Shown one piece after another: positions 16,518 to 25,726 of a stretch of 64,000 nt of DNA. A program made the translations under genes and the position numbers. The notes beneath the pieces are model-generated. The model worked only from the letters and a program-made list of their open reading frames with translations, made no database searches and was not told the DNA's origin. The stretch is from Paraburkholderia phenoliruptrix (lineage in GTDB: Bacteria; Pseudomonadota; Gammaproteobacteria; Burkholderiales; Burkholderiaceae): assembly GCF_019511605.1 (NCBI RefSeq), contig NZ_JAEUAV010000003.1, positions 124,001 through 188,000 of the forward strand. Reading direction: 5' to 3'. Within the stretch, counting starts at the first letter, position 1. The number at the start of each line of letters is the position of its first letter.

Positions 16518-17930
16518 TTACACCTGGCCGCGTTTTGCGAGCCACACGTCGACGCGCGCCAGCGCGCCCGCCAATGCCGATTCAAGCTCCTGCGTGCCGG
16601 CCATGCTGCCCCACAGCAGCCGGTCTGCCGCGAACGCCTGCAGCGGATCAGGTGCCGCGAAAAAGCCGCGCGCGACGCGCTCGTCCATCACGCCGTCCTG
16701 ATATGCGTAGGGCAGCTTGCCCGCCTGCCAGCGGTCGAGGAAGCGGAAGAACAGCGCGGGCAGCATCGCCGTGGCCGCGGGCGTGACGCCGCGCTCGAAA
16801 CACTCGGCGAGCGTCGGTGCGATAAAGCCGGGCAGTTTGGAAAAGCCATCGGCGGCCACGCGCTGGTTGGTGTCCTGGATATAAGGATTGCCGAAGCGCT
16901 CGAGCACCACATCGCGATAGCGTTCGAGGTCGAGCGGGCTCGGCGTGAGGCAGGGGATCACGTCCTCGCTCACATACTCGAAGGCGAACTGGCGGATCTC
17001 CGCGTCGTGGGTGCCTTCGTGAATGTAGTTCAGACCGACGAGCGTGCCCGCCCATGCAATGCAGCTATGCGTGGCGTTCAGAATGCGGATCTTCGCTTCT
17101 TCGTACGGCAGCACCGACTCGACCAGCTCCGCGCCCACCTTTTCCCAAGCGGGGCGGCCGGCAATAAAGCGCTCCTCGATCACCCATTGGATGAATGCTT
17201 CGCCCATCACCGGGCAGGCGTCGTTCACACCCGTCGCGGCCTTCACGCGCTCGCGCACGTCCGGCGTCGGGCGCGGCGTGATGCGGTCGACCATTGAACT
17301 CGGGCACGCGGTGTTGCGCTCGAACCATTGCGCGAGCTCTGCCTCGCCGCGCAATTCGAGAAACGCGCTCATGCCTGCATGAAAACGCTCGCCGTTGCGG
17401 CGCAGGTTGTCGCAGGTCTGCAGCGTGAGCGGACCCGCACCGGCTTTCATGCGCGCGTCGAGAATCGCCGCGAGCGCGCCATAGATGGTCGTGTGTCCGC
17501 CTTTGAGGTCCGCCGCAAGATCGGGGTTGGCGCTGTCGAGCTGGTCGTGCTCGTCGAGGTAGTAGCCGCCTTCCGTGACCGTAAACGAGATGATCTTGCA
17601 GGCCGGATCGGCGCCGGCCTCGATCAACGCGTCGAGGCTTTCGGTCCACGGCACCACGCGTTCAATCGAGCGGATCGTCTCATAGGCGCGCTCGCCTTGC
17701 GGCGTAACGGTCTCGAGCGTATAGACGCCGTCTTGCGCGGCCAGCGCTTCGAGCACCGCGTTCATGTCGCTGCGGATATTGCCGACGGTCAGCGACCAGT
17801 GCGGCTCGCCCGGCAGCTTCGCTTCGTTCAACCTGTGCAGATACCACGCCTGATGCGCGCGATGAAACGATCCCGCGCCGATATGCAGGATCACGTGTGC
17901 GGCCTCGCCGCTGCCTTGCCCGCTGCTCAT
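16518..17930 (-). CDS. dalD: D-arabinitol 4-dehydrogenase (polyol-specific long-chain dehydrogenase)
   Basis: 470-residue member of the polyol-specific long-chain dehydrogenase family, which includes mannitol dehydrogenase. It oxidises D-arabinitol to D-xylulose with NAD+. The opening ILHIGAGSFHRAHQAWYLHR, the later TVTEGGYYLDE, NGERFHAGM, MVDRITPRPTPD, the catalytic-lysine block EEAKIRILNATHSCIAWAG and NPYIQDTNQRVAADGFSK all match the enteric DalD sequence as recalled, more closely than mannitol dehydrogenases. ATG 17930 was chosen because GGAG lies 6 bases before it; an in-frame ATG at 17942 would add four residues. It is the first gene of dalD-xylB-regulator and is divergent from the AraC gene. 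Activity on mannitol as well is possible in this family. Confidence 0.93.
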   Translation of the reverse strand: MSSGQGSGEAAHVILHIGAGSFHRAHQAWYLHRLNEAKLPGEPHWSLTVGNIRSDMNAVLEALAAQDGVYTLETVTPQGERAYETIRSIERVVPWTESLDALIEAGADPACKIISFTVTEGGYYLDEHDQLDSANPDLAADLKGGHTTIYGALAAILDARMKAGAGPLTLQTCDNLRRNGERFHAGMSAFLELRGEAELAQWFERNTACPSSMVDRITPRPTPDVRERVKAATGVNDACPVMGEAFIQWVIEERFIAGRPAWEKVGAELVESVLPYEEAKIRILNATHSCIAWAGTLVGLNYIHEGTHDAEIRQFAFEYVSEDVIPCLTPSPLDLERYRDVVLERFGNPYIQDTNQRVAADGFSKLPGFIAPTLAECFERGVTPAATAMLPALFFRFLDRWQAGKLPYAYQDGVMDERVARGFFAAPDPLQAFAADRLLWGSMAGTQELESALAGALARVDVWLAKRGQV

Positions 17931-18316
17931 GTGCGTCTCCATCTGTCTCAGCTGTTGCGCCGCCTGTCGCGCGCGTTTCTTTTCGGTGAGAGCATTTGCT
18001 CTGCATGTGGGCGAATGATCGTACCCGCCGAAACGAAAGTCAAGGCGAGCGCGCGATGTTTTCGTGGCGCGGCGCGGCGGCGCGCGGCGAGCGGGCGGCG
18101 TCAAACCGCGCGTCCGCCCGCCTTGCGGCACGCTTTCACACGCGTTTTGCAATGCATCATTCTTGAGCCCGCGCGGCTCGGGGCTTACCCGAATGCAAAA
18201 AAGTATCGGTCCGCGGTCTCATTTTTAGTGGTGGCTCGCGCGTTTGAAGGCTACTTTTCGCTCTACAAGACGAAGACAAGCGGACACGTTCACGGGCCGC
18301 TTCATGGAGGCAGACA
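17931..18316. other. Divergent regulatory region between dalD and the araC-type gene
   Basis: 386 bases without a supported gene. It must contain the promoters of the arabinitol operon and of the AraC-family regulator. The sequence is less GC-rich near 18190-18290, as is usual at promoters, but no clear -35/-10 pair or shared operator with the smo promoter was recognised. Confidence 0.55.
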
Positions 18317-19297
18317 GTGCAACCCGATCTGGAGATCGTGGCAGTACGCCGCGACGAGTCGTTCAAAGTGTGGTCGCACGGCTATCCGTATCGCACGGTA
18401 CGCTGGCACTTTCATCCTGAATACGAGATCCATCTGATCGTGGCGACCACGGGCAAGATGTTCGTCGGCGATCACATCAGCAGCTTTGCGCCCGGCAATC
18501 TGGTGTTGATGGGGCCCAACCTGCCGCACAACTGGGTAAGCGACGTGCCCGAAGGCGAGAGCATCGCGCAGCGCAATCTGGTCGTGCAGTTCGGCCAGGA
18601 ATTCGTGTCGAGCTGTCTCGAGAGCTTTCCCGAATGGCGCCAGGTCGAGGCGCTGCTTGCCGATTCGCGCCGCGGCGTGTCGTTCGGCGCGCGCACGAGT
18701 GCCGCGATCCAGCCGCTCTTCCTCGAACTGCTGAACGCGCGCGGACTGCGCCGTCTGGTGCTGTTCATGTCGATGCTGGAAATCCTGATGAGCGCCGAAG
18801 ACCGCGAGACGCTTGCGAGCCCCGCTTATCAGGCCGACCCCACGGGTTTCGCGGCGACGCGCATCAACCACGTGCTCTCGTATATCGGCAAGAACCTCGC
18901 GAACGAGTTGCGCGAATCGGATCTTGCGCAACTTGCCGGCCAGAGCGTGAGCGCGTTTTCCCGCTATTTTCGCCGGCACACGGGCTTGCCGTTCGTGCAG
19001 TACGTGAATCGCATGCGGATCAATCTCGCGTGCCAGTTGCTGACCGACAGCGAACTGAGCGTGACCGATATCTGCTTCAAGGCGGGCTTTAACAACCTGT
19101 CGAATTTCAACCGGCAATTTCTCGCGGTGAAGGGCATGGCGCCTTCCAGGTTTCGCCGCTATCAGCAACTGAACGACGCAAGCCGCGAAGCGTCGGAGGA
19201 AGCCGCGGCGCGCGGCAGGGGCATCGACGACGCGCCCGCCATCGTGCTCGCGCCAGGTTTGCCGCGTCCCGCGGCGGCTGCCTATCCACCAACCTAG
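18317..19297 (+). CDS. AraC-family transcriptional regulator
   Basis: 326-residue regulator with an N-terminal cupin-like sensing domain (WHFHPEYEIHLIV, then SSFAPGNLVLMGPNLPHNW) and a C-terminal double helix-turn-helix from about residue 185 (ESDLAQLAGQSVSAFSRYFR, then VTDICFKAGFNNLSNFNRQF). The start is GTG with GGAGG seven bases upstream. Its orientation and position directly before a ribose-type ABC operon suggest that it activates that operon in response to the imported polyol or sugar. The last codons run into an 11-bp tandem repeat, so the C-terminus may vary between strains. Confidence 0.92.
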   Translation: MQPDLEIVAVRRDESFKVWSHGYPYRTVRWHFHPEYEIHLIVATTGKMFVGDHISSFAPGNLVLMGPNLPHNWVSDVPEGESIAQRNLVVQFGQEFVSSCLESFPEWRQVEALLADSRRGVSFGARTSAAIQPLFLELLNARGLRRLVLFMSMLEILMSAEDRETLASPAYQADPTGFAATRINHVLSYIGKNLANELRESDLAQLAGQSVSAFSRYFRRHTGLPFVQYVNRMRINLACQLLTDSELSVTDICFKAGFNNLSNFNRQFLAVKGMAPSRFRRYQQLNDASREASEEAAARGRGIDDAPAIVLAPGLPRPAAAAYPPT

Positions 19298-19330
19298 CGC
19301 CAACCTGGCACCAACCTGGCGCCAGGCTGG
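19289..19330. repeat. 11-bp tandem repeat ending in a near-perfect palindrome
   Basis: CCAACCTAGCG, CCAACCTGGCA and CCAACCTGGCG follow each other at 19289, 19300 and 19311. The first copy contains the TAG stop of the AraC gene. The third copy and the following CCAGGCTGG form a 20-bp dyad (19311-19330) with one mismatched pair, which could fold as a hairpin after the regulator gene; no T-run follows. Confidence 0.75.
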
Positions 19331-19451
19331 TAGCCGCCTGGTCCACCGCCGGGCTTTTTCAGCAAGGCACTTTGCTTCACCACGTTCAACACGCATCGCG
19401 CTGTCCGACGACAGCGCGAGGGACGTGCTCACTTCAAAAACGGAGACAACC

Positions 19452-20405
19452 ATGACGCAAACCACCATCAAGCAGGCATCGTCGACTCACTTCGCGCGGC
19501 GCGGCGCTCTGTTCGCGAGCCTCGCATTGAGCCTTTCGTTCATCGCCGCGCCGGCCGCGCACGCCGCGCCGCTGAAGATCGGCATGACGTTTCAGGAGCT
19601 CAACAACCCCTACTTCGTGACGATGCAGAAGGCGCTGAACGAAGCGGCTGCATCGACCGGCGCAACGGTGGTCGTGACCGACGCGCATCACGACGTGAGC
19701 AAGCAGGTGAGCGACGTGGAGGACATGCTGCAGAAGAAGATCGACATCCTGCTCGTGAACCCGACCGATTCCACGGGCATTCAGTCGGCTGTGACGTCGG
19801 CGAAAAAAGCGGGCGTGGTGGTGGTCGCCGTGGACGCGAACGCGAACGGACCGGTCGATTCTTTCGTGGGCTCGAAGAACTTCGACGCGGGACAGATGGC
19901 CTGCGAGTACCTGGCGAAGTCGATTGGCGGCAGCGGCGAAGTCGCCATTCTCGACGGCATTCCGGTAGTGCCGATTCTCGAACGCGTGCGCGGCTGCAAA
20001 GCGGCGCTCGCGAAGTCGCCGAACGTGAAGCTCGTGGATACGCAAAACGGCAAGCAGGAACGCGCGACCGCGCTTTCCGTGACCGAAAACATGATCCAGG
20101 CACATCCGAACCTGAAGGGCATTTTCAGCGTGAATGACGGCGGCTCGATGGGTGCGCTGTCCGCTATCGAGTCCTCCGGCAAGGACATCAAGCTGACGAG
20201 CGTCGACGGCGCGCCCGAAGCGATTGCCGCGATCCAGAAGCCGAATTCGAAATTCGTCGAGACGTCCGCGCAGTTTCCTGCTGACCAGGTACGCATTGCG
20301 CTCGGCATCGCGTACGCGAAGAAGTGGGGCGCCAATGTGCCGAAGGCAATTCCCGTCGACGTGAAGATGATCGACCGCAGCAACGCGAAGGGTTTTAGCT
20401 GGTAA
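19452..20405 (+). CDS. Sugar/polyol ABC transporter periplasmic binding protein (RbsB-like)
   Basis: 317-residue solute-binding protein of the CUT2 (ribose/galactose) class. A signal peptide ends near AAPAAHA-APL, then the type I periplasmic-binding fold begins with LKIGMTFQELNNPYFVTMQKAL. INP- and SVD-type strands expected of RbsB proteins follow (DILLVNPTDSTGIQSAV and IFSVNDGGSMGAL). ATG 19452 follows GGAG at 19442-19445; an in-frame upstream codon at 19425 would spoil the signal peptide. It is the first gene of a five- or six-gene set with an importer, two dehydrogenases and a kinase. The ligand is probably a pentitol or tetritol, inferred only from the enzymes. Confidence 0.88.
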   Translation: MTQTTIKQASSTHFARRGALFASLALSLSFIAAPAAHAAPLKIGMTFQELNNPYFVTMQKALNEAAASTGATVVVTDAHHDVSKQVSDVEDMLQKKIDILLVNPTDSTGIQSAVTSAKKAGVVVVAVDANANGPVDSFVGSKNFDAGQMACEYLAKSIGGSGEVAILDGIPVVPILERVRGCKAALAKSPNVKLVDTQNGKQERATALSVTENMIQAHPNLKGIFSVNDGGSMGALSAIESSGKDIKLTSVDGAPEAIAAIQKPNSKFVETSAQFPADQVRIALGIAYAKKWGANVPKAIPVDVKMIDRSNAKGFSW

Positions 20406-20480
20406 GCCGAAGGCCCGCCGCTGTGGCGTGCGGCAATTTCATGGTCGCCGGCATGGCGGCGGGCAGCGATGGAGCACCCG

Positions 20481-22001
20481 ATGGACACGATACTCAAGCT
20501 CGAGAACATCAGCAAAAGTTTTCCCGGCGTGAAGGCGTTGCAAGGCATTCATCTGGATATTGCGCGCGGCGAGATTCACGCGCTGCTCGGCGAAAACGGC
20601 GCGGGCAAATCGACGCTGATGAAGATTCTGTGCGGCATCTATCAGCCGGACGAAGGCACGATCACGATTGAAGGCACGGCGCGCCACTTCGCGAACTATC
20701 ACGACGCGGTGGCGGCCGGCGTCGGCATCGTGTTTCAGGAATTCAGCCTGATTCCGTACCTGAACGCGGTGGAGAACATGTTTCTCGGCCGCGAAATGAA
20801 GAATGGTCTCGGTCTGCTCGAGCGCGGCAAGATGCGGCGCGCGGCAGCGGAAATTTTCGCGCGGCTCGGCGTGTCGATCGACCTGTCCGTGCCGATTCGC
20901 GAACTCTCCGTTGCGCAGCAGCAGTTTGTCGAAATCGGCAAGGCGCTCTCGCTCGAAGCGCGCATTCTGATTCTCGACGAACCGACCGCCACGCTCACGC
21001 CCGCCGAAGCCGAGCATCTGTTCGCGATCATGCGGGAGCTGAAGCAGCAGGGCGTCGCGATGATCTTCATCTCGCACCACCTCGAAGAAATTTTCGAGGT
21101 GTGCGACCGCATCACGGTATTGCGCGACGGTCAGTATGTGGGCATGACCGAAGTCGCGCAGTCGGACGTGAGCCGTCTTGTCGAAATGATGGTGGGACGC
21201 CGCATCGAGAACAGCTTTCCGCCCAAGCCGGCTTTGCGCGCGGACGCAAAGATCGTGCTGGACGTGCAGAAGCTGCAATTGCTGAAAGACGGCCCGGTGC
21301 TGCAATTCACGCTGCGCGAAGGCGAGATTCTGGGCTTTGCCGGACTGGTCGGATCGGGGCGCACCGAGACCGCGCTCGCGGTGATAGGCGCGGACCCCGC
21401 CTATGCGAAGGACATTCGCATCAACGGCGAGGCCGCGAAACTGTCGGACCCCGCCGACGCGTTGCGCGCGGGCGTGGGCATTCTTCCGGAAAGCCGCAAG
21501 ACCGAAGGGCTGATTACGGACTTCTCGATCAAGCAGAACATTTCGATCAACAATCTCGGCAAGTATCGCTCGTTGCGGTTTTTCATCGACCAGCGCAGCG
21601 AAGCGCGGGCCACCGCCGACATCATGAAGCGCGTGGGCGTGAAGGCGCCGACCATGCACACCGAGGTGGCGACGCTGTCAGGCGGCAACCAGCAGAAAGT
21701 GGTGATCGCCCGCTGGCTGAACCATCACACCAACATCCTGATCTTCGACGAACCGACGCGCGGCATCGACGTCGGCGCGAAGTCGGAAATCTATCTGCTG
21801 ATGCGCGAACTCACCGCGCGCGGCTATTCGATCATCATGATTTCGTCGGAGCTGCCTGAGATTGTCGGCATGTGCGACCGCGTCGCCGTGTTCCGGCAAG
21901 GCCGCATCGAAGCGCTGCTCGAAGGCGATCAGATCGACTCGAACGCCGTCATGACCTATGCAACCGCCGGCACTCGTGGAGCTTTGCATGAACACGCCTA
22001 A
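20481..22001 (+). CDS. Sugar/polyol ABC transporter ATP-binding protein (RbsA-like, two ABC domains)
   Basis: 506-residue ATPase with duplicated ABC domains, as in RbsA/MglA/XylG. The first domain has Walker [10 protein letters not shown], signature-like [15 protein letters not shown] and Walker [13 protein letters not shown]. The second has a degenerate Walker A (GLVGSGRTE), signature [15 protein letters not shown] and Walker [13 protein letters not shown]. In this class the first ATP site hydrolyses and the second is usually degenerate, as here. ATG 20481 was chosen because GGAG lies 6 bases before it; ATG 20469 (four residues longer) is possible. Its end overlaps the permease gene by 14 bases. 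Confidence 0.92.
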   Translation: MDTILKLENISKSFPGVKALQGIHLDIARGEIHALLGENGAGKSTLMKILCGIYQPDEGTITIEGTARHFANYHDAVAAGVGIVFQEFSLIPYLNAVENMFLGREMKNGLGLLERGKMRRAAAEIFARLGVSIDLSVPIRELSVAQQQFVEIGKALSLEARILILDEPTATLTPAEAEHLFAIMRELKQQGVAMIFISHHLEEIFEVCDRITVLRDGQYVGMTEVAQSDVSRLVEMMVGRRIENSFPPKPALRADAKIVLDVQKLQLLKDGPVLQFTLREGEILGFAGLVGSGRTETALAVIGADPAYAKDIRINGEAAKLSDPADALRAGVGILPESRKTEGLITDFSIKQNISINNLGKYRSLRFFIDQRSEARATADIMKRVGVKAPTMHTEVATLSGGNQQKVVIARWLNHHTNILIFDEPTRGIDVGAKSEIYLLMRELTARGYSIIMISSELPEIVGMCDRVAVFRQGRIEALLEGDQIDSNAVMTYATAGTRGALHEHA

Positions 22002-22995
22002 TCCTTCTTCGTCGCCGAAAACGTCGACTATCAGCGGCAATACGCCGGGCGCACCGGTGCGCTTCACGTGGGCCGCGCTAAAGCGCTCCACGCTCTTCTA
22101 TCCGTTTATCGGCCTGCTCGTGGTTTGCATCGTGATGGTGTTTGCAAGCGACAGTTTCCTCTCGGCTGCAAACATTGAAAACGTGCTGCGCCAGGTGTCG
22201 ATCAACGCGATCATCGCGGTCGGCATGACCTGCGTGATTCTCACAGGTGGCATCGACCTCTCCGTAGGCTCGGTGATGGCGCTCGCGGGCACGCTCGCCG
22301 CCGGTCTGATGGTGGCCGGCATGAATGCGCTTGCCGCGTTGGCGATAGGCGTCGCAGTAGGTCTCGGCTTCGGCGCGGCGAATGGCTTCTTCGTTGCCTT
22401 TGCCGGCATGCCGCCGATCATCGTGACGCTTGCAACGATGGGCATTGCCCGCGGCCTCGCGCTCATCTACACCGGCGGCTATCCGATCGACGGCTTGCCC
22501 GAATGGGTCAGCTTTTTCGGCAGCGGCAAGATTCTCGGCATTCAGGCGCCGGTCGTGATCATGGCGGTGATCTACGTGATCGCGTGGGTGCTGCTCGAGC
22601 GCATGCCGTTTGGCCGCTACGTGTATGCGATCGGCGGCAATGAACAGGCGACGCGTCTGTCCGGCGTGCGCGTGGCGCGGGTCAAGCTGATCGTCTACAC
22701 CATCGCCGGGCTGACGTCCTCTTTCGCGGCAATCGTTCTGACGGCGCGTTTGATGAGCGGGCAGCCCAACGCCGGCGTGGGGTTCGAACTCGATGCCATT
22801 GCCGCCGTCGTGATGGGCGGCACCTCGATCTCCGGCGGACGCGGCTCCATTGTCGGCACGCTGATCGGCGCGCTGCTGCTCGGCGTATTGAACAACGGGC
22901 TGAACATGGTCGGCGTGAATCCGTATGTGCAGAACGTGATCAAGGGCGGAATCATTCTGCTCGCGATCTACATCAGCCGCGACCGCAGAAAGTAA
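21988..22995 (+). CDS. Sugar/polyol ABC transporter permease (RbsC-like)
   Basis: 335-residue inner-membrane permease of the CUT2 class, with eight to ten membrane segments after a Ser/Thr/Pro-rich N-terminus of about 30 residues. [21 protein letters not shown] is the hallmark block of RbsC proteins, and the end ISRDRRK is typical. Start ATG 21988 has GGAG 6 bases upstream and lies inside the end of the ATPase gene. It completes the importer. Confidence 0.9.
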   Translation: MNTPNPSSSPKTSTISGNTPGAPVRFTWAALKRSTLFYPFIGLLVVCIVMVFASDSFLSAANIENVLRQVSINAIIAVGMTCVILTGGIDLSVGSVMALAGTLAAGLMVAGMNALAALAIGVAVGLGFGAANGFFVAFAGMPPIIVTLATMGIARGLALIYTGGYPIDGLPEWVSFFGSGKILGIQAPVVIMAVIYVIAWVLLERMPFGRYVYAIGGNEQATRLSGVRVARVKLIVYTIAGLTSSFAAIVLTARLMSGQPNAGVGFELDAIAAVVMGGTSISGGRGSIVGTLIGALLLGVLNNGLNMVGVNPYVQNVIKGGIILLAIYISRDRRK

Positions 22996-23038
22996 TGCTC
23001 TCTTCCCCACTGATTTTCACTTCCGGCAGGACCATGCA

Positions 23039-24136
23039 ATGACGAATGAATTTACTCCATCCGACAAGCAGAACATGACGGCGATTGTCTGCCACGCACC
23101 GAAGGACTATCGCGTCGAACAGGTTGCGAGGCCGCGCGCGCGAGCGCACGAACTGGTGATCCGCATCGCCGCATGCGGGATCTGCGCGAGCGACTGCAAA
23201 TGCCATTCGGGCGCGAAGATGTTCTGGGGCGGCCCGAGTCCGTGGGTCAAGGCACCGGTGATACCCGGGCACGAGTTCTTCGGCTACGTGCAGGAACTGG
23301 GCGAAGGCGCAGCCGAGCATTTCGGCGTGAAGATCGGCGACCGTGTGATTGCCGAGCAGATCGTGCCGTGCGGCAAGTGCCGTTACTGCAAATCCGGCCA
23401 GTACTGGATGTGCGAGGTGCACAACATCTTCGGCTTTCAGCGTGAAGTCGCGGACGGCGGCATGGCCGAGTACATGCGCATTCCGCCGACTGCGATCGTC
23501 CACAAGATTCCGGACGGCATCTCTCTCGAAGATGCTGCAATCATCGAACCGCTTGCCTGCGCGATTCACACGGTCAATCGCGGCGAGCTGCAACTGGACG
23601 ACGTGGTGGTGATCGCGGGTGCCGGTCCACTCGGTCTGATGATGACGCAGGTCGCGCACCTGAAAACGCCGAAGAAACTGGTGGTGATCGATCTGGTGGA
23701 AGAGCGTCTCGCGCTCGCCCGCGAGTACGGCGCGGACGTGACGATCAATCCCACGCAGGACGACGCGCTCGCCATCATTCGCTCGCTTACTGACGGCTAC
23801 GGCTGCGACGTCTATATTGAAACGACCGGTGCGCCAATCGGCGTCAATCAGGGCATGGACCTGATTCGCAAACTGGGGCGCTTCGTCGAGTTCTCGGTGT
23901 TCGGCGCGGATACCACGCTGGACTGGTCCGTGATCGGCGACCGCAAGGAACTGGACGTGCGCGGCGCGCATCTCGGACCGTATTGCTATCCGATCGCAAT
24001 CGATCTGCTCGCGCGCGGACTCGTGACCTCCAAGGGGATTGTCACGCACGGCTTTTCGCTGGAAGAATGGGACGAGGCGATCAAGATTGCCAACTCGCTG
24101 GACTCGATCAAGGTGCTGATGAAGCCGCGCGCATGA
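23039..24136 (+). CDS. Zinc-dependent polyol dehydrogenase, erythritol/L-threitol dehydrogenase type
   Basis: 365-residue medium-chain dehydrogenase. Catalytic zinc ligands lie in CGICASDCKCHSGAKMFWGG and GHEFFGYV, the structural zinc cysteines in CGKCRYCKSGQYWMC, and the cofactor motif is GAGPLGLMMTQV. The sequence resembles the mycobacterial erythritol/L-threitol dehydrogenase as recalled: GICASD.KC....FWG, AEQIVPC, YGCDVYIE, LRKLGR and KELDVRGAHLGPYC are shared landmarks. It would oxidise a secondary hydroxyl of a tetritol or pentitol with NAD+. It starts 43 bases after the permease gene and 45 bases before the kinase gene. Family resemblance does not fix the substrate; L-arabinitol or xylitol remain possible. 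Confidence 0.85.
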   Translation: MTNEFTPSDKQNMTAIVCHAPKDYRVEQVARPRARAHELVIRIAACGICASDCKCHSGAKMFWGGPSPWVKAPVIPGHEFFGYVQELGEGAAEHFGVKIGDRVIAEQIVPCGKCRYCKSGQYWMCEVHNIFGFQREVADGGMAEYMRIPPTAIVHKIPDGISLEDAAIIEPLACAIHTVNRGELQLDDVVVIAGAGPLGLMMTQVAHLKTPKKLVVIDLVEERLALAREYGADVTINPTQDDALAIIRSLTDGYGCDVYIETTGAPIGVNQGMDLIRKLGRFVEFSVFGADTTLDWSVIGDRKELDVRGAHLGPYCYPIAIDLLARGLVTSKGIVTHGFSLEEWDEAIKIANSLDSIKVLMKPRA

Positions 24137-24181
24137 GTTCGCGCCGCGCCCGCATCGGCGTCGCATAACAACGGAGACTGT

Positions 24182-25726
24182 ATGGAATACGTCATCGGCG
24201 TGGACATCGGCACGCAGAGCACGAAAGCGCTGCTTGTCGATCGGCAGGGCGCCATCGTGGCGCAGCATGCGTCGAGCTATCAGCCTGATACGCCGAAGCC
24301 GCTATGGGCCGAGCAATGGCCGGCAGTGTGGTTCAAGGCCGTCACCGAATGCATTGCCGCATGCGTGCAGAAGGGGAAGCAGGCGGGCGTCGCGGCCGAT
24401 TCCATCAAGGCCGTGTGCGTGAGCAGCCTGTATGGCGGCTCGGGCATTCCTGTGGACAGCGAGATGCGCCCGCTGCATCCGTGTCTGATATGGATGGATC
24501 GGCGCGCGACCGACCAGGTCGAATGGGTGCGCGGCAACATCGACCTCGAGCGGCTTTACGCGATTACCGGCAACGGTGTGGATAGCTACTACGGCTACAC
24601 GAAGATGCTGTGGCTGCGCGATCACGCGCCCGAGGTGTGGGCGCAAACGCGCTACTTCCTGCCGCCCAACGCTTATGTGATCTACATGCTGACCGGCGAG
24701 ATTGCCGTGGATCACAGTTCCGCCGGCAACATCGGCGGTGTCTACGATATTGCGAAGCGCGACTGGTCCGACGAGGCGCTCGACATGCTCGGCATTCCCG
24801 CTACGATGATGCCGGAGCGTCTGTGCGAATCGTCGGAAGTAGTGGGCGGTCTGCTTTCGCAGTGGACGGAGCAGCTTGGCCTTGCGGCCGGTACGGCAAT
24901 CGTGGCGGGCGGCGTGGATGCGGCGGTGGCAACCTTTGCCGCCGGCGTAAGCCGCGCCGGTCAGCATGTCGCGATGATCGGCACGAGCATGTGCTGGGGC
25001 TACATCAACCAGAGCGTCGATGCACGGCACGGGTTGATCAGCATGCCTCACGTTTTCAACGGGCAACGCGACATCTATGTGTTCGGCGGGGCGATTACCG
25101 CAGGTGCATCGGTGACGTGGTATCGCGAGCAGTTCTGTCATGCGGAGATAGAAGCCGCGCGCATGACTCCGCATGGCGATCCGCATCGCCTGCTCGAAGA
25201 AAGCGCGGCAAAAGTGCAGGCGGGATCGGACGGTGTGATGTTTCTGCCGTATCTGATGGGCGAGCGCAGCCCCGTGTGGGACGCGAAAGCAAGCGGCGCA
25301 TTCGTCGGCCTGAGCCTCTTTCATACGCGGGCGCATTTGTATCGCGCGGTACTCGAAGGCGTGTCCTTTGCACTGAAGCACAACATCGAGGCGGGGCGTC
25401 AGGGCGCGCAGTCGCTGGAGGACAAGCTCATCGTGGTGGGCGGCGCCGCTCACTCGGACCTGTGGATGCAGATCATCGCCGACATAACGGGCTACCCGGT
25501 CTATACGATCGAGCAGGAAGTGGAAGCCGCGATGGGCGCGGCGTTGCTTGCCGCGCTGGGCGTAGGTCTGATTTCGCGCGAGGCCGCGCAAGGGGGATGG
25601 ATCAGCCTCGTCGAGCGGGCGCAACCCGACGCCGCACGCATGGCACTCTACGAAGAACGGTTCGGCATCTACAAGGACCTGTATCCGGCTTTGAAGCCGG
25701 TCATGCATCGCTTGCAAACATCATGA
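24182..25726 (+). CDS. FGGY-family carbohydrate kinase of unknown specificity
   Basis: 514-residue FGGY kinase. The N-terminal lobe begins VIGVDIGTQSTKALLVD, the substrate-side segment is SSLYGGSGIPVD (not the SGQMHG of xylulokinases), the catalytic Asp lies in VAGGVDAAVATFAAG, and the signature is PYLMGERSPVWD, followed by VVGGAAHSDLWMQIIADITG in the ATP lobe. The changed substrate motif argues against an ordinary D-xylulokinase. Candidates are L-xylulose, erythrulose, ribulose or another ketose from the neighbouring dehydrogenases. A GGAG site precedes ATG 24182. The gene overlaps the following SDR gene by four bases. Confidence 0.87.
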   Translation: MEYVIGVDIGTQSTKALLVDRQGAIVAQHASSYQPDTPKPLWAEQWPAVWFKAVTECIAACVQKGKQAGVAADSIKAVCVSSLYGGSGIPVDSEMRPLHPCLIWMDRRATDQVEWVRGNIDLERLYAITGNGVDSYYGYTKMLWLRDHAPEVWAQTRYFLPPNAYVIYMLTGEIAVDHSSAGNIGGVYDIAKRDWSDEALDMLGIPATMMPERLCESSEVVGGLLSQWTEQLGLAAGTAIVAGGVDAAVATFAAGVSRAGQHVAMIGTSMCWGYINQSVDARHGLISMPHVFNGQRDIYVFGGAITAGASVTWYREQFCHAEIEAARMTPHGDPHRLLEESAAKVQAGSDGVMFLPYLMGERSPVWDAKASGAFVGLSLFHTRAHLYRAVLEGVSFALKHNIEAGRQGAQSLEDKLIVVGGAAHSDLWMQIIADITGYPVYTIEQEVEAAMGAALLAALGVGLISREAAQGGWISLVERAQPDAARMALYEERFGIYKDLYPALKPVMHRLQTS

